Below are positions 1-6,842 of a stretch of 13,254 nt of DNA, piece by piece. The notes below the pieces were generated by a model. The model had not been told where the DNA came from. It ran no database searches and was given only the letters and a program-made list of their open reading frames with translations. Numbering within the stretch: the first letter of the stretch is position 1; each line of letters opens with the position of its first letter. The DNA lies in assembly GCA_036507695.1 (NCBI GenBank), contig DATCIR010000110.1, forward strand, positions 1-13,254, in the 5' to 3' direction. A program made the position numbers and the translations under genes. The DNA comes from JAKEGK01 sp036507695 (GTDB lineage Bacteria > Pseudomonadota > Gammaproteobacteria > SZUA-152).

Positions 1-281
1 GCCTGCTTCGCCCCAAGCCAGCGCACCGCGAGTTCCCGGCACACGCCTGCAGCGGATTCTTGTTTGGCGAGCGCCGCTTTAATGGGGCCGACCGCTTGCG
101 TGAATAGCCGTATCTTGGTACAGCCTTCGTCCAGCGCCGCGCGCCGCAACGCACCGAGGACTGCATATTCCGCGCTTTCGTCCGGCCGTTGCGCAGTGTT
201 CTGTGTTGCCACCTGGGTTGCCGCCTGGGTTGCCGCCTTAGTCGCGGCTTTATCAGCGTAAGAAAAGGGAACCCAGGACAT
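1..281 (-). CDS. 5' part of a possible papain-like (YopT/C58-type) cysteine protease, runs off the window
   Basis: The frame is open from an ATG at 281 to the window edge, giving 93 residues. The start lies 3 bases after the stop of the upstream 965-residue gene, so the two are almost certainly one transcript and probably coupled in translation. After a short N-terminus there is an Ala/Thr/Gln-rich repeat (AATK/AATQ units, about residues 12-27). A helical stretch follows (YAVLGALRRAALDEG), and the visible part ends with AGVCRELAVRWLG. A GxC followed by Trp in a helix is the pattern around the catalytic cysteine of YopT-like C58 peptidases. The His and Asp partners would lie beyond the edge, so the assignment is inference from one motif. 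That this is a real gene is more secure than its family. Confidence 0.6.
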   Translation of the reverse strand, partial: MSWVPFSYADKAATKAATQAATQVATQNTAQRPDESAEYAVLGALRRAALDEGCTKIRLFTQAVGPIKAALAKQESAAGVCRELAVRWLGAKQ

Positions 282-284
282 GAC

Positions 285-3182
285 CTAGTCAACCATCTCA
301 GCGGACGTGATCATCGGGAATCGGATCACTCGGCTGCTTTCCGGGTTGTAGAGTTCAATATGCTGTTTGAGGTCCGGCATGTTGAGCCATTCCTGCTTGT
401 CCATCCATGTAAACCCGATCATGTTGACCGACTGCTCCTGTATCACTTTTCCTTTTACTTCGCCGTCGACTTGCACCCGCCAGTCTCCCGGTTCGATAAA
501 CGTGTTGAGGCCTAAGGTGAGACGATTCAAGTTATCCTGGTCCGGATGGATGGACGTGAGGAAAACACCACCGGTGATCTGGCTGGCCTGCGCCTGTTGC
601 AGCACGCCCTTGGAGCGCACCGCGAAAATCTCGGCGTCACGCATCCGGATCTCGCGTTTGCGCATTTCCTCCGAGTAGGGCTCCGTGCTTGGCAGCGTGC
701 CGACGCTGGCATCGAGATACAGCCCGCCCGATCCGACCATCAGGTTTACAGGTTCTATCTGAAGTTTGGTTTTGAGCGCCGCGACGCCGGTACGCAGCAC
801 TGTGTCTAACTTCGACTGGATATCTTTGATGCTTTGCTTCCTGTCTTCGGCGCTTCTTTCAAACTGGCCCCCGGCGGACGCGAATACGGTCTTCAGGGTT
901 ACTGCGGCGAAGAGGCTCTTTATCGGCAGCACGTTAATGGAACGATTGGGCGCCGCCGCTAACATCAGCGGCGTTTTCTGACCGGCTGCCGCCCCCAGTA
1001 CGAGCTTGCCGGGCTCTTCTTCCTGATCCCCGTACTCTTTGGTTATTAAGTCATAAAGCGCCATAAGAACTGTCTCCCGGAGCCGCAGTTCGGCAGCGGA
1101 ATCAAGATCTAACATCAGCGGATTCTGCTGTAATTTATCCAGCACCTTGTCAAGCTCAGCGGCCGAGTAGGTCTCGGCTTCGAAAACACCACTGCCCGCG
1201 ATGGTCTCGACGCTGGGTATCAGATTGAATTGCAGGCCTTCCATATACAACCCGCCTTTGTAACGGTTGTAAAGCCGGTAAAACATCAGGTTGAGGGTGC
1301 GGCCCTCATTGATGTTGCGAATCTCCGCGGTGGTTTCCTCCGTGGTCTCGACGCTTGTCTGCAGGGTCGAGGACGTGGTGACTTCTTCGCGATTTTGTTG
1401 GGTCACCGAAGTCGCCGCGTTCTTCGCAACCCTGGCCATGGACTGGCCGAACTCTTTGGCCGAAGTGTTAACGCCGGCTTTGACGCTCGCGGACGCCGTC
1501 ACTCCAAACGCGCCCCCGCTGGCGCTGGCCTCCGTTTGCAAATTGGTCGACCGCTCGCGCTCTTGCCGGGCTATTCGTTCCATCTCAGTTGCCAGATCGG
1601 ATGACTCGGCGCGGTTGACGTCAAACACCGATACCGCGGTGCGGGATATCGTCGCCTCCCGCTTGTAGGCCTTGCGAACGTGTATCGTGCGCTGTTCACC
1701 CGGGGCCAGATTAATCGTGTTGGCGAGTTCACCCAGTACCGTGCCATCCCAAACGGTCCGGTAGGACAATGACTCTTCGAGGGTAAGGCGCGGCATGATC
1801 GCCGGCGTGATTCCCGGTAACGGATGCCTGAACACGTGGTACTTCGCTAATACCCGCTCTCCGGTTAACGATTCTTCAAACACGGGCAAAAGTACGGCAC
1901 AACGCCGCCGGAAGGACTCGTCGAAATCGCAACGATCCATGATCGCACGCAGCGGGCTGCCGTCGGCGGCAACAAACCGCTTGCCCGCCTGCTGGAGCAC
2001 GATAACCTCGTCCTGTGGATTGTTCTTCATGTGTTCCTCGCGCCAGCGCATCAATAAATCGACCGAGGTATCGACAGCCTGGTAGTCGGTGATCACCTCG
2101 ACGTGTTGCTGCTTGACCGTGACAGGTTTGAGGTAAAAGAACAGGAAAGCCCAGCGGAGTTCCTGGCGCGTGTGCGTTGTGGTCCAGGTAACCTTGTGCT
2201 GATAGGGCCGGTAGATCCTGCCTTCCTCCAGTGTTCTAAGTATTGTCTTGCCGTCCGGTGACAGGATATCGCGTTTTTTGGTGCATAAAATCAGGCCCAT
2301 ATTTTCCGCAATGGATGCTAAGCGCTCCATTTCGCGCTCGACATTCGCGACTTCCTTCTTTATGCGCACATACTTTTGCTGCAGCCTGGCGATTTCCTCC
2401 ACATCTTTACCGGCATCGAGCAGCGCTTTCAACTTATCGGTGCCGATGGGCGGGAGAGCCTCGCTCACGGACTTCGCCAGATCCAGCATCACCTTGAGTT
2501 CGCTGTAGCGCCGGGCAATGATGCTGGGGCGCAGATCAACCTCGGAGAATTGCACAAAGAAACTCTCAGCTTCTTCTTTCTTTTCGAAGACCATTTCTAC
2601 ACCGCCGATTTTCGATACCCATGCGGTTTTGTAGGCTTCCACGTTCTCTCGCAATTCATCGATCGACAACTCCTTTCCCGGAGGCGTAATCACGAGATAA
2701 CGCCGGCCGCTTTGGCGATGCCGAAACACCACCCCTTTTTTCACTGGTTCGCCAACCGGTTTGACTTCATTACCTACGGGCTGGAACACGGTCTTAAAGG
2801 TAGCCTGCGTCTCGACCAGCGTCTTATCTTGTCCTGCATAGCCGATTTCCTTGATGGCCCAGTCCGGCTCCGGCTTCGGGAAAAACAACTTGCTGAGATC
2901 GTTGTCAGTGGCTTTGTTGTCCTTCGGGAAATCCCAGCAATCCTCGAAATAGTCCCGGATCGCCTTGACCGACCCCGTGCTTTGTCTGCCCTCCACACCT
3001 TCATAAACTTCCTTCCAATTAATCTCCACTTCCCGCTGGCGTTGGAAGGTAAAGACGGGCGGGGTTTCTTCCGGTGCTCCCGGCGTGCCGAGACGCAGCA
3101 GGTTTTTCAATTTCTCGAGTTGCGGGTTTTTCTCGTCCGTTGGGTATTGGTTGGAAGAACCGGATGGGTTATCGGAATTCAT
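285..3182 (-). CDS. Large hypothetical protein, 965 aa, family not recognised
   Basis: This is the largest gene in the window and I do not recognise its family. An in-frame extension reaches 3317, but I place the start at the ATG at 3182. It has an AGAAGG ribosome binding site about 9 bases upstream, and the extension is Cys-rich and unlike the rest. There is no signal peptide and no clear membrane segment. A Pro/charged N-terminus is followed by a predicted coiled coil (about residues 255-295, RLQQKYVRIKKEVANVEREM). A mid-region has LAPGEQRTIHV (about 492-502), then an Ala/Ser/Gly-rich stretch (about 550-595) and a Thr/Glu-rich stretch leading to RNINEGRTLNLMFYRLYNRY (about 622-641). The C-terminus is beta-rich with a second charged helical region. 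Its size, cytosolic look and tight coupling to a possible protease suggest a structural, scaffold or delivery protein, but this is a guess. Confidence 0.85.
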   Translation of the reverse strand: MNSDNPSGSSNQYPTDEKNPQLEKLKNLLRLGTPGAPEETPPVFTFQRQREVEINWKEVYEGVEGRQSTGSVKAIRDYFEDCWDFPKDNKATDNDLSKLFFPKPEPDWAIKEIGYAGQDKTLVETQATFKTVFQPVGNEVKPVGEPVKKGVVFRHRQSGRRYLVITPPGKELSIDELRENVEAYKTAWVSKIGGVEMVFEKKEEAESFFVQFSEVDLRPSIIARRYSELKVMLDLAKSVSEALPPIGTDKLKALLDAGKDVEEIARLQQKYVRIKKEVANVEREMERLASIAENMGLILCTKKRDILSPDGKTILRTLEEGRIYRPYQHKVTWTTTHTRQELRWAFLFFYLKPVTVKQQHVEVITDYQAVDTSVDLLMRWREEHMKNNPQDEVIVLQQAGKRFVAADGSPLRAIMDRCDFDESFRRRCAVLLPVFEESLTGERVLAKYHVFRHPLPGITPAIMPRLTLEESLSYRTVWDGTVLGELANTINLAPGEQRTIHVRKAYKREATISRTAVSVFDVNRAESSDLATEMERIARQERERSTNLQTEASASGGAFGVTASASVKAGVNTSAKEFGQSMARVAKNAATSVTQQNREEVTTSSTLQTSVETTEETTAEIRNINEGRTLNLMFYRLYNRYKGGLYMEGLQFNLIPSVETIAGSGVFEAETYSAAELDKVLDKLQQNPLMLDLDSAAELRLRETVLMALYDLITKEYGDQEEEPGKLVLGAAAGQKTPLMLAAAPNRSINVLPIKSLFAAVTLKTVFASAGGQFERSAEDRKQSIKDIQSKLDTVLRTGVAALKTKLQIEPVNLMVGSGGLYLDASVGTLPSTEPYSEEMRKREIRMRDAEIFAVRSKGVLQQAQASQITGGVFLTSIHPDQDNLNRLTLGLNTFIEPGDWRVQVDGEVKGKVIQEQSVNMIGFTWMDKQEWLNMPDLKQHIELYNPESSRVIRFPMITSAEMVD

Positions 3183-3494
3183 GTTTGCTTGCCTTCTTTT
3201 AGTTAACGGTTGGTGAGTAAAAACGCGCAATTTAAAAATTTGCAGTGTTCGTTCGCTGCCCGTAACAGCCCGGCAGTGAAAACAGCAGCACGGTGGCGTT
3301 ACCTTTGAAACCAACATTGGTGACCGGAGGAGACATTAAGCCTTAGCCCCACTGCTTATTTTGACTACCATCGACTATAACAAGCCCTTTCATACAGCGT
3401 TGTTGGTTTCATCGCCACAGGCAGACGGCGAACCTGCCAAGTATTGATAAAACCTACCACGGCGTGATGCTTTTACGTTGAACGTCAAACTACC
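3183..3494. other. Leader and intergenic region upstream of the 965-aa gene
   Basis: The segment upstream of the ATG at 3182 (minus strand) has no convincing gene. On the minus strand a weak promoter-like pair, TTGCGC and TTAACT with an 18-base spacer, lies just ahead of the ribosome binding site, but I would not rely on it. The stretch 3350-3490 shows no structure I can name. Confidence 0.4.
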
Positions 3495-3570
3495 TTGCTA
3501 CTTAAGAATCACTTACTATTTAAGAATCGCTTACTATTTAAGAATCACTTACTACTTAACAATCAATTGG
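3495..3570. repeat. 18-bp tandem repeat, about 3.5-4 copies
   Basis: Units of TAAGAATCACTTACTATT occur at 3503-3520, 3521-3538 (one change) and 3539-3556 (two changes). A partial unit precedes them (3495-3502) and a diverged one follows. Being a multiple of three, the repeat keeps a frame open and creates an LLFKN(H/R) pattern in a 130-codon plus-strand frame. I do not consider that frame a gene. Confidence 0.75.
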
Positions 3571-3929
3571 GCGAGGTTGAACTGTTATTTACACTTCATG
3601 ATATGGTTAGTAATATTAGCCTGATATTTTGTTTTTACATTGATTTAAGGCAATTAGGACTCAACTTGTCAAGCTTAAGCAAGCCTTTTATAGAGCACAC
3701 ATCATCATCAATATTTCGCCGTCATATCGCCTTAAATATTACTTTCAGATATGGAAATAGTATGTCCAGGAAAATACCCAATTCCTGTTTGGAAATTTTC
3801 TTAAAAAGGTGTTTTCTGGGTTTAAAAAGTTATTCTAAAGGACAAATAACGTGTGTTTTTATTTTGTTATTACCTATTTTCAAATAGATGCGTTGGTGCG
3901 AACCAGCAACAAACCCAGCAACATCAGCA
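3571..3929. other. AT-rich non-coding segment
   Basis: Base composition drops sharply compared with both sides. One open frame (TTG start at 3495, end 3887) covers it, but it has no ribosome binding site, no recognisable domain and unusual leucine/phenylalanine content typical of translated AT-rich DNA. Near its right end the minus strand carries three GTTGCTG units (about 3905-3929). I see no gene, RNA or terminator with confidence. Confidence 0.5.
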
Positions 3930-3950
3930 ACATTAAGGCTTAGGCCGTTA

Positions 3951-4610
3951 CTAAGCATGTCCGCTTTTTTTTGCCCGCTGGGCGATGAGAATGAGATCCT
4001 GCGTCGGCTTCGATGCATTGGCAGGACTTGCAATCACTTCCATGAAATCAACCCAGTACCCCGCCCGCTCAACCATTGAAACTACATCGCCAACGCTTCG
4101 ATACATGAGGTAAACCCTGTCTCCACTGCTGGATGTTTCAAACCCGGACCAACGTGGTTCACCCGTGATCGTGGAGAGGTACAGCATGGCGGAATCGGCC
4201 AACGTGGCGTTGAGCGAACTGAAAAACCGATTCGCGTCGTCGTCAGTCAGGTAGCTCAAGCCGAAAGCAAAAGCAGATGCATCAAATACTTGTTCAAGTT
4301 CGCCGATGTGCCGGCAGTCCATGACCAAGAATTCCGCGGACGGAACCCTAAGCCTGGCCTGCTTAACCATTCCTTCCGCCAGATCAATACCGACCAACTT
4401 GAGGTCCGGTCTAACCTTCGCCAAATAGGCTGAGACATTGCCCGGTCCGCACGCCACATCAAGGACGCTGGCGCCCTGCGACTCGATTCGTTTCACGAAT
4501 CGCTCTAGATACCGGTCATACATGTCCAAGTGAAAGTACTTCTCGGCATAGCGATCAGCCAACCTATCAAATGTGGCAACGGACACTATGCAGAAATCGT
4601 CGTTTTGCAT
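3951..4610 (-). CDS. Integron cassette: class I SAM-dependent methyltransferase
   Basis: A 219-residue protein with a Rossmann-type methyltransferase domain. Motif I is VLDVACGPGN (residues 49-58), which binds S-adenosylmethionine. The acidic residue for the ribose follows in LVGIDLAEGM (Asp76), then FLVMDC (Asp98) for the adenine side. Hydrophobic FAFGLSYL (about 114-121) fits motif IV, and a C-terminal strand region (about 184-210) completes the fold. The substrate cannot be told from sequence; the overall look is of the small-molecule methyltransferase group. The ATG lies 9 bases after the R' core of the attC site at 4620-4700, normal spacing for a cassette gene. It is the last gene of the array, and no complete attC follows its stop codon. 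Confidence 0.88.
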   Translation of the reverse strand: MQNDDFCIVSVATFDRLADRYAEKYFHLDMYDRYLERFVKRIESQGASVLDVACGPGNVSAYLAKVRPDLKLVGIDLAEGMVKQARLRVPSAEFLVMDCRHIGELEQVFDASAFAFGLSYLTDDDANRFFSSLNATLADSAMLYLSTITGEPRWSGFETSSSGDRVYLMYRSVGDVVSMVERAGYWVDFMEVIASPANASKPTQDLILIAQRAKKSGHA

Positions 4611-4619
4611 TACTTGGCG

Positions 4620-4700
4620 CTCTAACGTTTGCCATAACCGGCGTGCAAAAGCAGAGCGAAGCGGCGCTTTTGTGCATCCGCGTTGATGGCGTGGTTAGGG
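4620..4700 (-). other. attC recombination site (81 bp), between VOC and methyltransferase cassettes
   Basis: Read on the minus strand, the site opens with the R'' core CCCTAAC, which overlaps the stop codon of the VOC gene, and closes with the R' core GTTAGAG. Between them GCCATCAAC pairs imperfectly with GGTTATGGC, and TGCACAAAAGC pairs with GCTTTTGCA around a small apex. This is the imperfect palindrome expected of a folded single-stranded attC that an IntI integrase would cut. Confidence 0.88.
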
Positions 4701-5147
4701 CTCACTTTTTTCCCACTCTTCGTGTCGCTTCCGTCGCTCTTGACGATAGTTGGTGATTTCAAGCTGCACTCCGTCAGGATCAGAAAAGAAAACAGAAAAA
4801 TAATCGGGTGCGTATTCCGCGTACTGCTTGGGCTCGCTAACGAAAATATTCTGTTCCTTGAGTCTGATTGCTGCCTCCTTTACTTCCTTCTCGGTCTCAA
4901 CCCTAAAACAGAGATGGTGGAGCCCTGGCGCGTAGCGATTATGGGGTTCCAGAAACCGCGCAGGCCGGAGCACATAGCCGAAGTGGCGGTTGTAGTATTG
5001 AATGTGCCTCTCACCTTCAAGCTGAAATCGATTCTTTCGGAAGCCGAGCACCTTCATTACAGCATCATAGAACCTCTCGGATCGTTCCAGAACCGAGACA
5101 GTGACGTAGATGTGGTCGATTCCAATGACTTCAGGCATGTGCTTCAT
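4695..5147 (-). CDS. Integron cassette: VOC / glyoxalase-like metalloenzyme
   Basis: A 150-residue single-domain protein of the vicinal oxygen chelate superfamily (glyoxalase I, fosfomycin-resistance protein, extradiol dioxygenase and relatives). The first beta-alpha-beta module has IDHIYVTV with candidate metal ligand His12 and a helix SERFYDAVMKVLGF. The second has GLHHLCFRV (His77 or His78) and ends with FFSDPDGVQLEI, carrying ligand Glu130. The length fits one protomer of a dimer. The C-terminal tail (RQERRKRHEEWEKSEP) is highly charged. The substrate is unknown; fosfomycin thiol-transferase and lactoylglutathione lyase are possible but not supported by specific motifs. The ATG at 5147 lies 4 bases after the attC core at 5151; an alternative ATG is three codons downstream. 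Confidence 0.88.
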   Translation of the reverse strand: MKHMPEVIGIDHIYVTVSVLERSERFYDAVMKVLGFRKNRFQLEGERHIQYYNRHFGYVLRPARFLEPHNRYAPGLHHLCFRVETEKEVKEAAIRLKEQNIFVSEPKQYAEYAPDYFSVFFSDPDGVQLEITNYRQERRKRHEEWEKSEP

Positions 5148-5150
5148 GAT

Positions 5151-5212
5151 CCCTAACGTTAAATTGAGGGGGCGCGCCGCTTTTTGGCGCCGGCTTGATT
5201 TAATTGTTAGCC
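5151..5212 (-). other. attC recombination site (62 bp), between ART-like and VOC cassettes
   Basis: On the minus strand the R'' core GGCTAAC overlaps the TAA stop of the ART-like gene and the R' core is GTTAGGG. The inner arms TTAAATCAAG and CTCAATTTAA pair with an interruption, and GCGCC/GGCGC arms form the apex. Size and layout match short, aadA-type attC sites. Confidence 0.9.
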
Positions 5213-5839
5213 TTCTCTCGGTTTAGAAACCCATACAGGCTCCGTAATTGCCTTGGTAGTTAAAGCAACCATGATTTTGTAAGTTTTGTGTCCTAACGGG
5301 TGCAATGTGTCTATTTCATTCCCAATAACCGCTTCATAGCCTAACTCTCTAGCGGAAACTACCAATTCTTCAATTACATTTCTGGTAAGTAACTGTAATT
5401 CGTTATGAGCTGCAGCGTCTTGCGGTGTATGCTTCGCATGAATTTCCAAGTTGGCTTTTTGTTGTATTATTGCAGCCTCCTGAGGGGAAGATGGTGCATA
5501 TTTCATAATACCTCCTGACCTCCACCCTTCTCTCCAGTACTGAGAGTAAATGATTTGAGGATTTCTTTTGCCAATATTTTTCTGAGCAACCTGCATTCGA
5601 TACCTTTCAGATACTGCGTTTGGACAATTATTCATATCCAAGACATTTGCAGTCGATAGTAGTTTCGCAGAACAAATTCCGCCTCTGCCATTGGCGGCAC
5701 CTAGTGCATACTCTCGACTTGTTGTGAAAAATATAGCGCTATGAGAATCCATACCGCCTTTATGAGGTTGCTTACCAAGAGGTAATTTCCATTTATCGAA
5801 ATATACCTCGGTGCCGTGCAGCCATGCTTCTTCATCCAT
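5207..5839 (-). CDS. Integron cassette: ADP-ribosyltransferase-like protein, possible toxin
   Basis: A 210-residue soluble protein. The N-terminal half reads like an ADP-ribosyltransferase/PARP fold: WLHGTEVYFDKW (residues 6-17) resembles the strand with the NAD-binding His. It is followed by the aromatic HSAIFFTTSREYALGAANGRGG (about 33-54) and a beta-strand with an LDM motif. Near the C-terminus YEAVIGNEID (168-177) could supply the acidic catalytic position. A Gln/Ala-rich helical insert lies at about 119-150. These are pattern similarities seen by eye, not a database match, and an unrelated fold is possible. There is no signal peptide. The start is the ATG at 5839, 23 bases past the attC core, with GGAGCAGCAG ahead of it. 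If the ART reading is right, NAD-dependent modification of a cellular target is expected. No obvious separate antitoxin accompanies it in its cassette. Confidence 0.75.
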   Translation of the reverse strand: MDEEAWLHGTEVYFDKWKLPLGKQPHKGGMDSHSAIFFTTSREYALGAANGRGGICSAKLLSTANVLDMNNCPNAVSERYRMQVAQKNIGKRNPQIIYSQYWREGWRSGGIMKYAPSSPQEAAIIQQKANLEIHAKHTPQDAAAHNELQLLTRNVIEELVVSARELGYEAVIGNEIDTLHPLGHKTYKIMVALTTKAITEPVWVSKPREG

Positions 5840-5861
5840 TCTGCTGCTCCATGATTTTTAT

Positions 5862-5948
5862 GGCTAACGTGTCGTTGTGCCGCGCCGCCACTGCGATCTC
5901 AGGAAACGCGCCGATGTCTCCGGCGTCGGCACGAACGACTTGTTAGGA
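5862..5948 (-). other. attC recombination site (87 bp), between the 100-aa and ART-like cassettes
   Basis: On the minus strand the R'' core TCCTAAC includes the TAA stop of the 100-aa gene and the R' core is GTTAGCC. The inner arms GTCGTTCGTGCCG and CGGCACAACGAC pair almost perfectly, with an extra unpaired base of the kind that fixes strand choice by the integrase. This is the cleanest attC of the four. Confidence 0.92.
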
Positions 5949-6245
5949 TTCATTATCGTCCAGCTCCTCAGGCGATTTTTCGATGACCCAGCCTGCCTCT
6001 GTGCTAAAGCGCACAGCTTGAAAACCAGGCTCCATAGAGGCCAAATTGGCCATTGATTGATCGATTTCAAGTATATGGCTGAGACAAACGATCTCTAAAT
6101 CTTCGACTTCGTCGCTTTCACCATCTAGAAATTGCCACCCATGATCATCTTCATCGTGAGACACCAGCAAAATCGGTTTTTCTCCGCGCAAAATGCTTTT
6201 TGGAACAATGGTTGCGCAGCTTTCTGGCTGGTCAAATGACCACAT
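5943..6245 (-). CDS. Integron cassette: acidic hypothetical protein, 100 aa
   Basis: A small, acidic, probably soluble protein. The frame is open upstream to 6293, but that extension is translated attC sequence. I therefore place the start at the ATG at 6245, 6 bases after the R' core at 6251. Recognisable segments are KPILLVSHDEDDHGWQFLDG (residues 19-38), VEDLEIVCLSHILEID (about 43-58) and FQAVRFSTEAGWVIEKS (about 72-88), a mixed beta/alpha layout. I have the impression that proteins of this pattern are common as uncharacterised neighbours and orphan cassettes, but I cannot give a family name or function. Confidence 0.8.
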   Translation of the reverse strand: MWSFDQPESCATIVPKSILRGEKPILLVSHDEDDHGWQFLDGESDEVEDLEIVCLSHILEIDQSMANLASMEPGFQAVRFSTEAGWVIEKSPEELDDNES

Positions 6246-6250
6246 ATGAA

Positions 6251-6319
6251 ACCTAACGGTTGAGATCATCTGCGAGCGGCGCGAGAGCGCCACGAGTCAG
6301 GTGGAGCGAATGGTTAGGC
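6251..6319 (-). other. attC recombination site (69 bp), after the membrane-protein cassette
   Basis: On the minus strand the site opens with R'' GCCTAAC 7 bases after the membrane-protein stop codon and closes with R' GTTAGGT. The centre has GGCGC TCTC GCGCC and flanking partial pairing, giving the usual imperfect hairpin. Confidence 0.87.
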
Positions 6320-6325
6320 CACGCG

Positions 6326-6610
6326 CTATTTTTGTAACTCATATTTTGCAGCTTTTCTCCATGCGTAAATAAGAAACGCATAATTGATGAAAACGCATAC
6401 CCATAGCAAAAGCAAAAAATTGGTGGCGCCAATGGGTAAAAAAGATCGCGGCAGAAAGAGAAGCACTAAACTCCAAGGAAAACCCAATGCTCCCGCGGCC
6501 AACAAACTTACAACTCCATGCCACCCTTCACCAGTGATTGGGTCGATGAAAATAAGGGATGCCGCGATCAGTACGCAGGCCGTGAATAACACAAGAATAA
6601 GTGTCCGCAT
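6326..6610 (-). CDS. Integron cassette: small membrane protein, 94 aa
   Basis: A hydrophobic protein with three likely membrane helices: about residues 3-22 (LILVLFTACVLIAASLIFI), 33-53 (VVSLLAAGALGFPWSLVLLFL) and 62-84 (ATNFLLLLWVCVFINYAFLIYAW). It ends in a short basic tail. A TTG start at 6619 would add three residues, but the ATG at 6610 is preferred. It is the first gene of the array, 15 bases downstream of the lone GTTAGGC core at 6625-6631. The family is not recognised; small membrane proteins are frequent in chromosomal integron cassettes. Confidence 0.78.
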   Translation of the reverse strand: MRTLILVLFTACVLIAASLIFIDPITGEGWHGVVSLLAAGALGFPWSLVLLFLPRSFLPIGATNFLLLLWVCVFINYAFLIYAWRKAAKYELQK

Positions 6611-6624
6611 ATTTCGCAAAAGTG

Positions 6625-6631
6625 GCCTAAC
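6625..6631 (-). other. Lone integron core site at the promoter-proximal end of the array
   Basis: GTTAGGC read on the minus strand matches the R' consensus GTTRRRY and sits where the first cassette would be joined to attI or to a preceding attC. No matching RYYYAAC core or attC-like palindrome is visible within about 130 bases upstream, so it is either part of an attI or what remains after loss of the upstream site. Confidence 0.65.
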
Positions 6632-6642
6632 TAATTAGTAAG

Positions 6643-6678
6643 TGGAAATATTCCACGTTATTTTACGGAAGTATTCCA
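6643..6678. promoter_or_regulatory. Two palindromic dodecamers in tandem, next to the integron core site
   Basis: GGAAATATTCCA at 6644-6655 and GGAAGTATTCCA at 6667-6678 are dyads repeated 23 bases apart, about two helical turns. A further ATTCCA half-site is at 6683-6688. The first dyad extends to GTGGAA-ATA-TTCCAC. They could be operator sites for a dimeric regulator or direct repeats bound by an integrase in an attI. Confidence 0.5.
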
Positions 6679-6699
6679 TATAATTCCAGCCTAAACCCG

Positions 6700-6728
6700 G
6701 GTCAGAGAGGAATGGCACTTACTTAACG
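6700..6728 (+). repeat. Solo copy of a mobile-element end motif
   Basis: GGGTCAGAGAGG followed by GAATGGCACTTACTTAA matches the outer ends of the MITE-like element at 12707-12904 and the IS end at 13115. No partner end is evident nearby; CTAAGTAAGGATA near 6832-6843 is only a weak candidate. Probably a remnant of a deleted or decayed element. Confidence 0.5.
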
Positions 6729-6842
6729 CAATTTTTTGGATTTTCGTCATTCCGGCATTTTTTCGACGGATATTCGCATCTCACCCGTTATCAAATTGTC
6801 AGGGCCGTTTCGAACGTGTTTAGCCTGTTCTAAGTAAGGATA

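Larger units (their letters stand above)
3333..3943. repeat. Near-identical 14-bp direct repeats bounding the AT-rich segment
   Basis: ACATTAAGCCTTAG at 3333-3346 and ACATTAAGGCTTAG at 3930-3943 differ at one base. On the minus strand the similarity extends outward: 15 of 17 bases match. They lie about 600 bp apart, directly outside the AT-rich segment, and the right copy coincides with the place where the last cassette's attC should be. They could be a target-site duplication or recombination scar, or chance. Confidence 0.4.

Noticed and set aside
2376..3206. 276-codon plus-strand open frame opposite the 965-aa gene
   Set aside because: Lies wholly antisense to the strongly supported minus-strand gene and has no recognisable domain; a shadow frame.
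3495..3887. 130-codon plus-strand open frame in the AT-rich segment
   Set aside because: TTG start, no ribosome binding site, first residues are a translated 18-bp tandem repeat, and no domain; more likely chance in AT-rich DNA.
3905..3942. Complete attC after the methyltransferase gene
   Set aside because: GCCTAAG resembles an R'' core, but no GTTRRRY core or pairing arms follow within about 130 bases.
6246..6293. Upstream in-frame extension of the 100-aa cassette gene
   Set aside because: It is translated attC sequence; the ATG at 6245, just past the R' core, is the natural cassette start.
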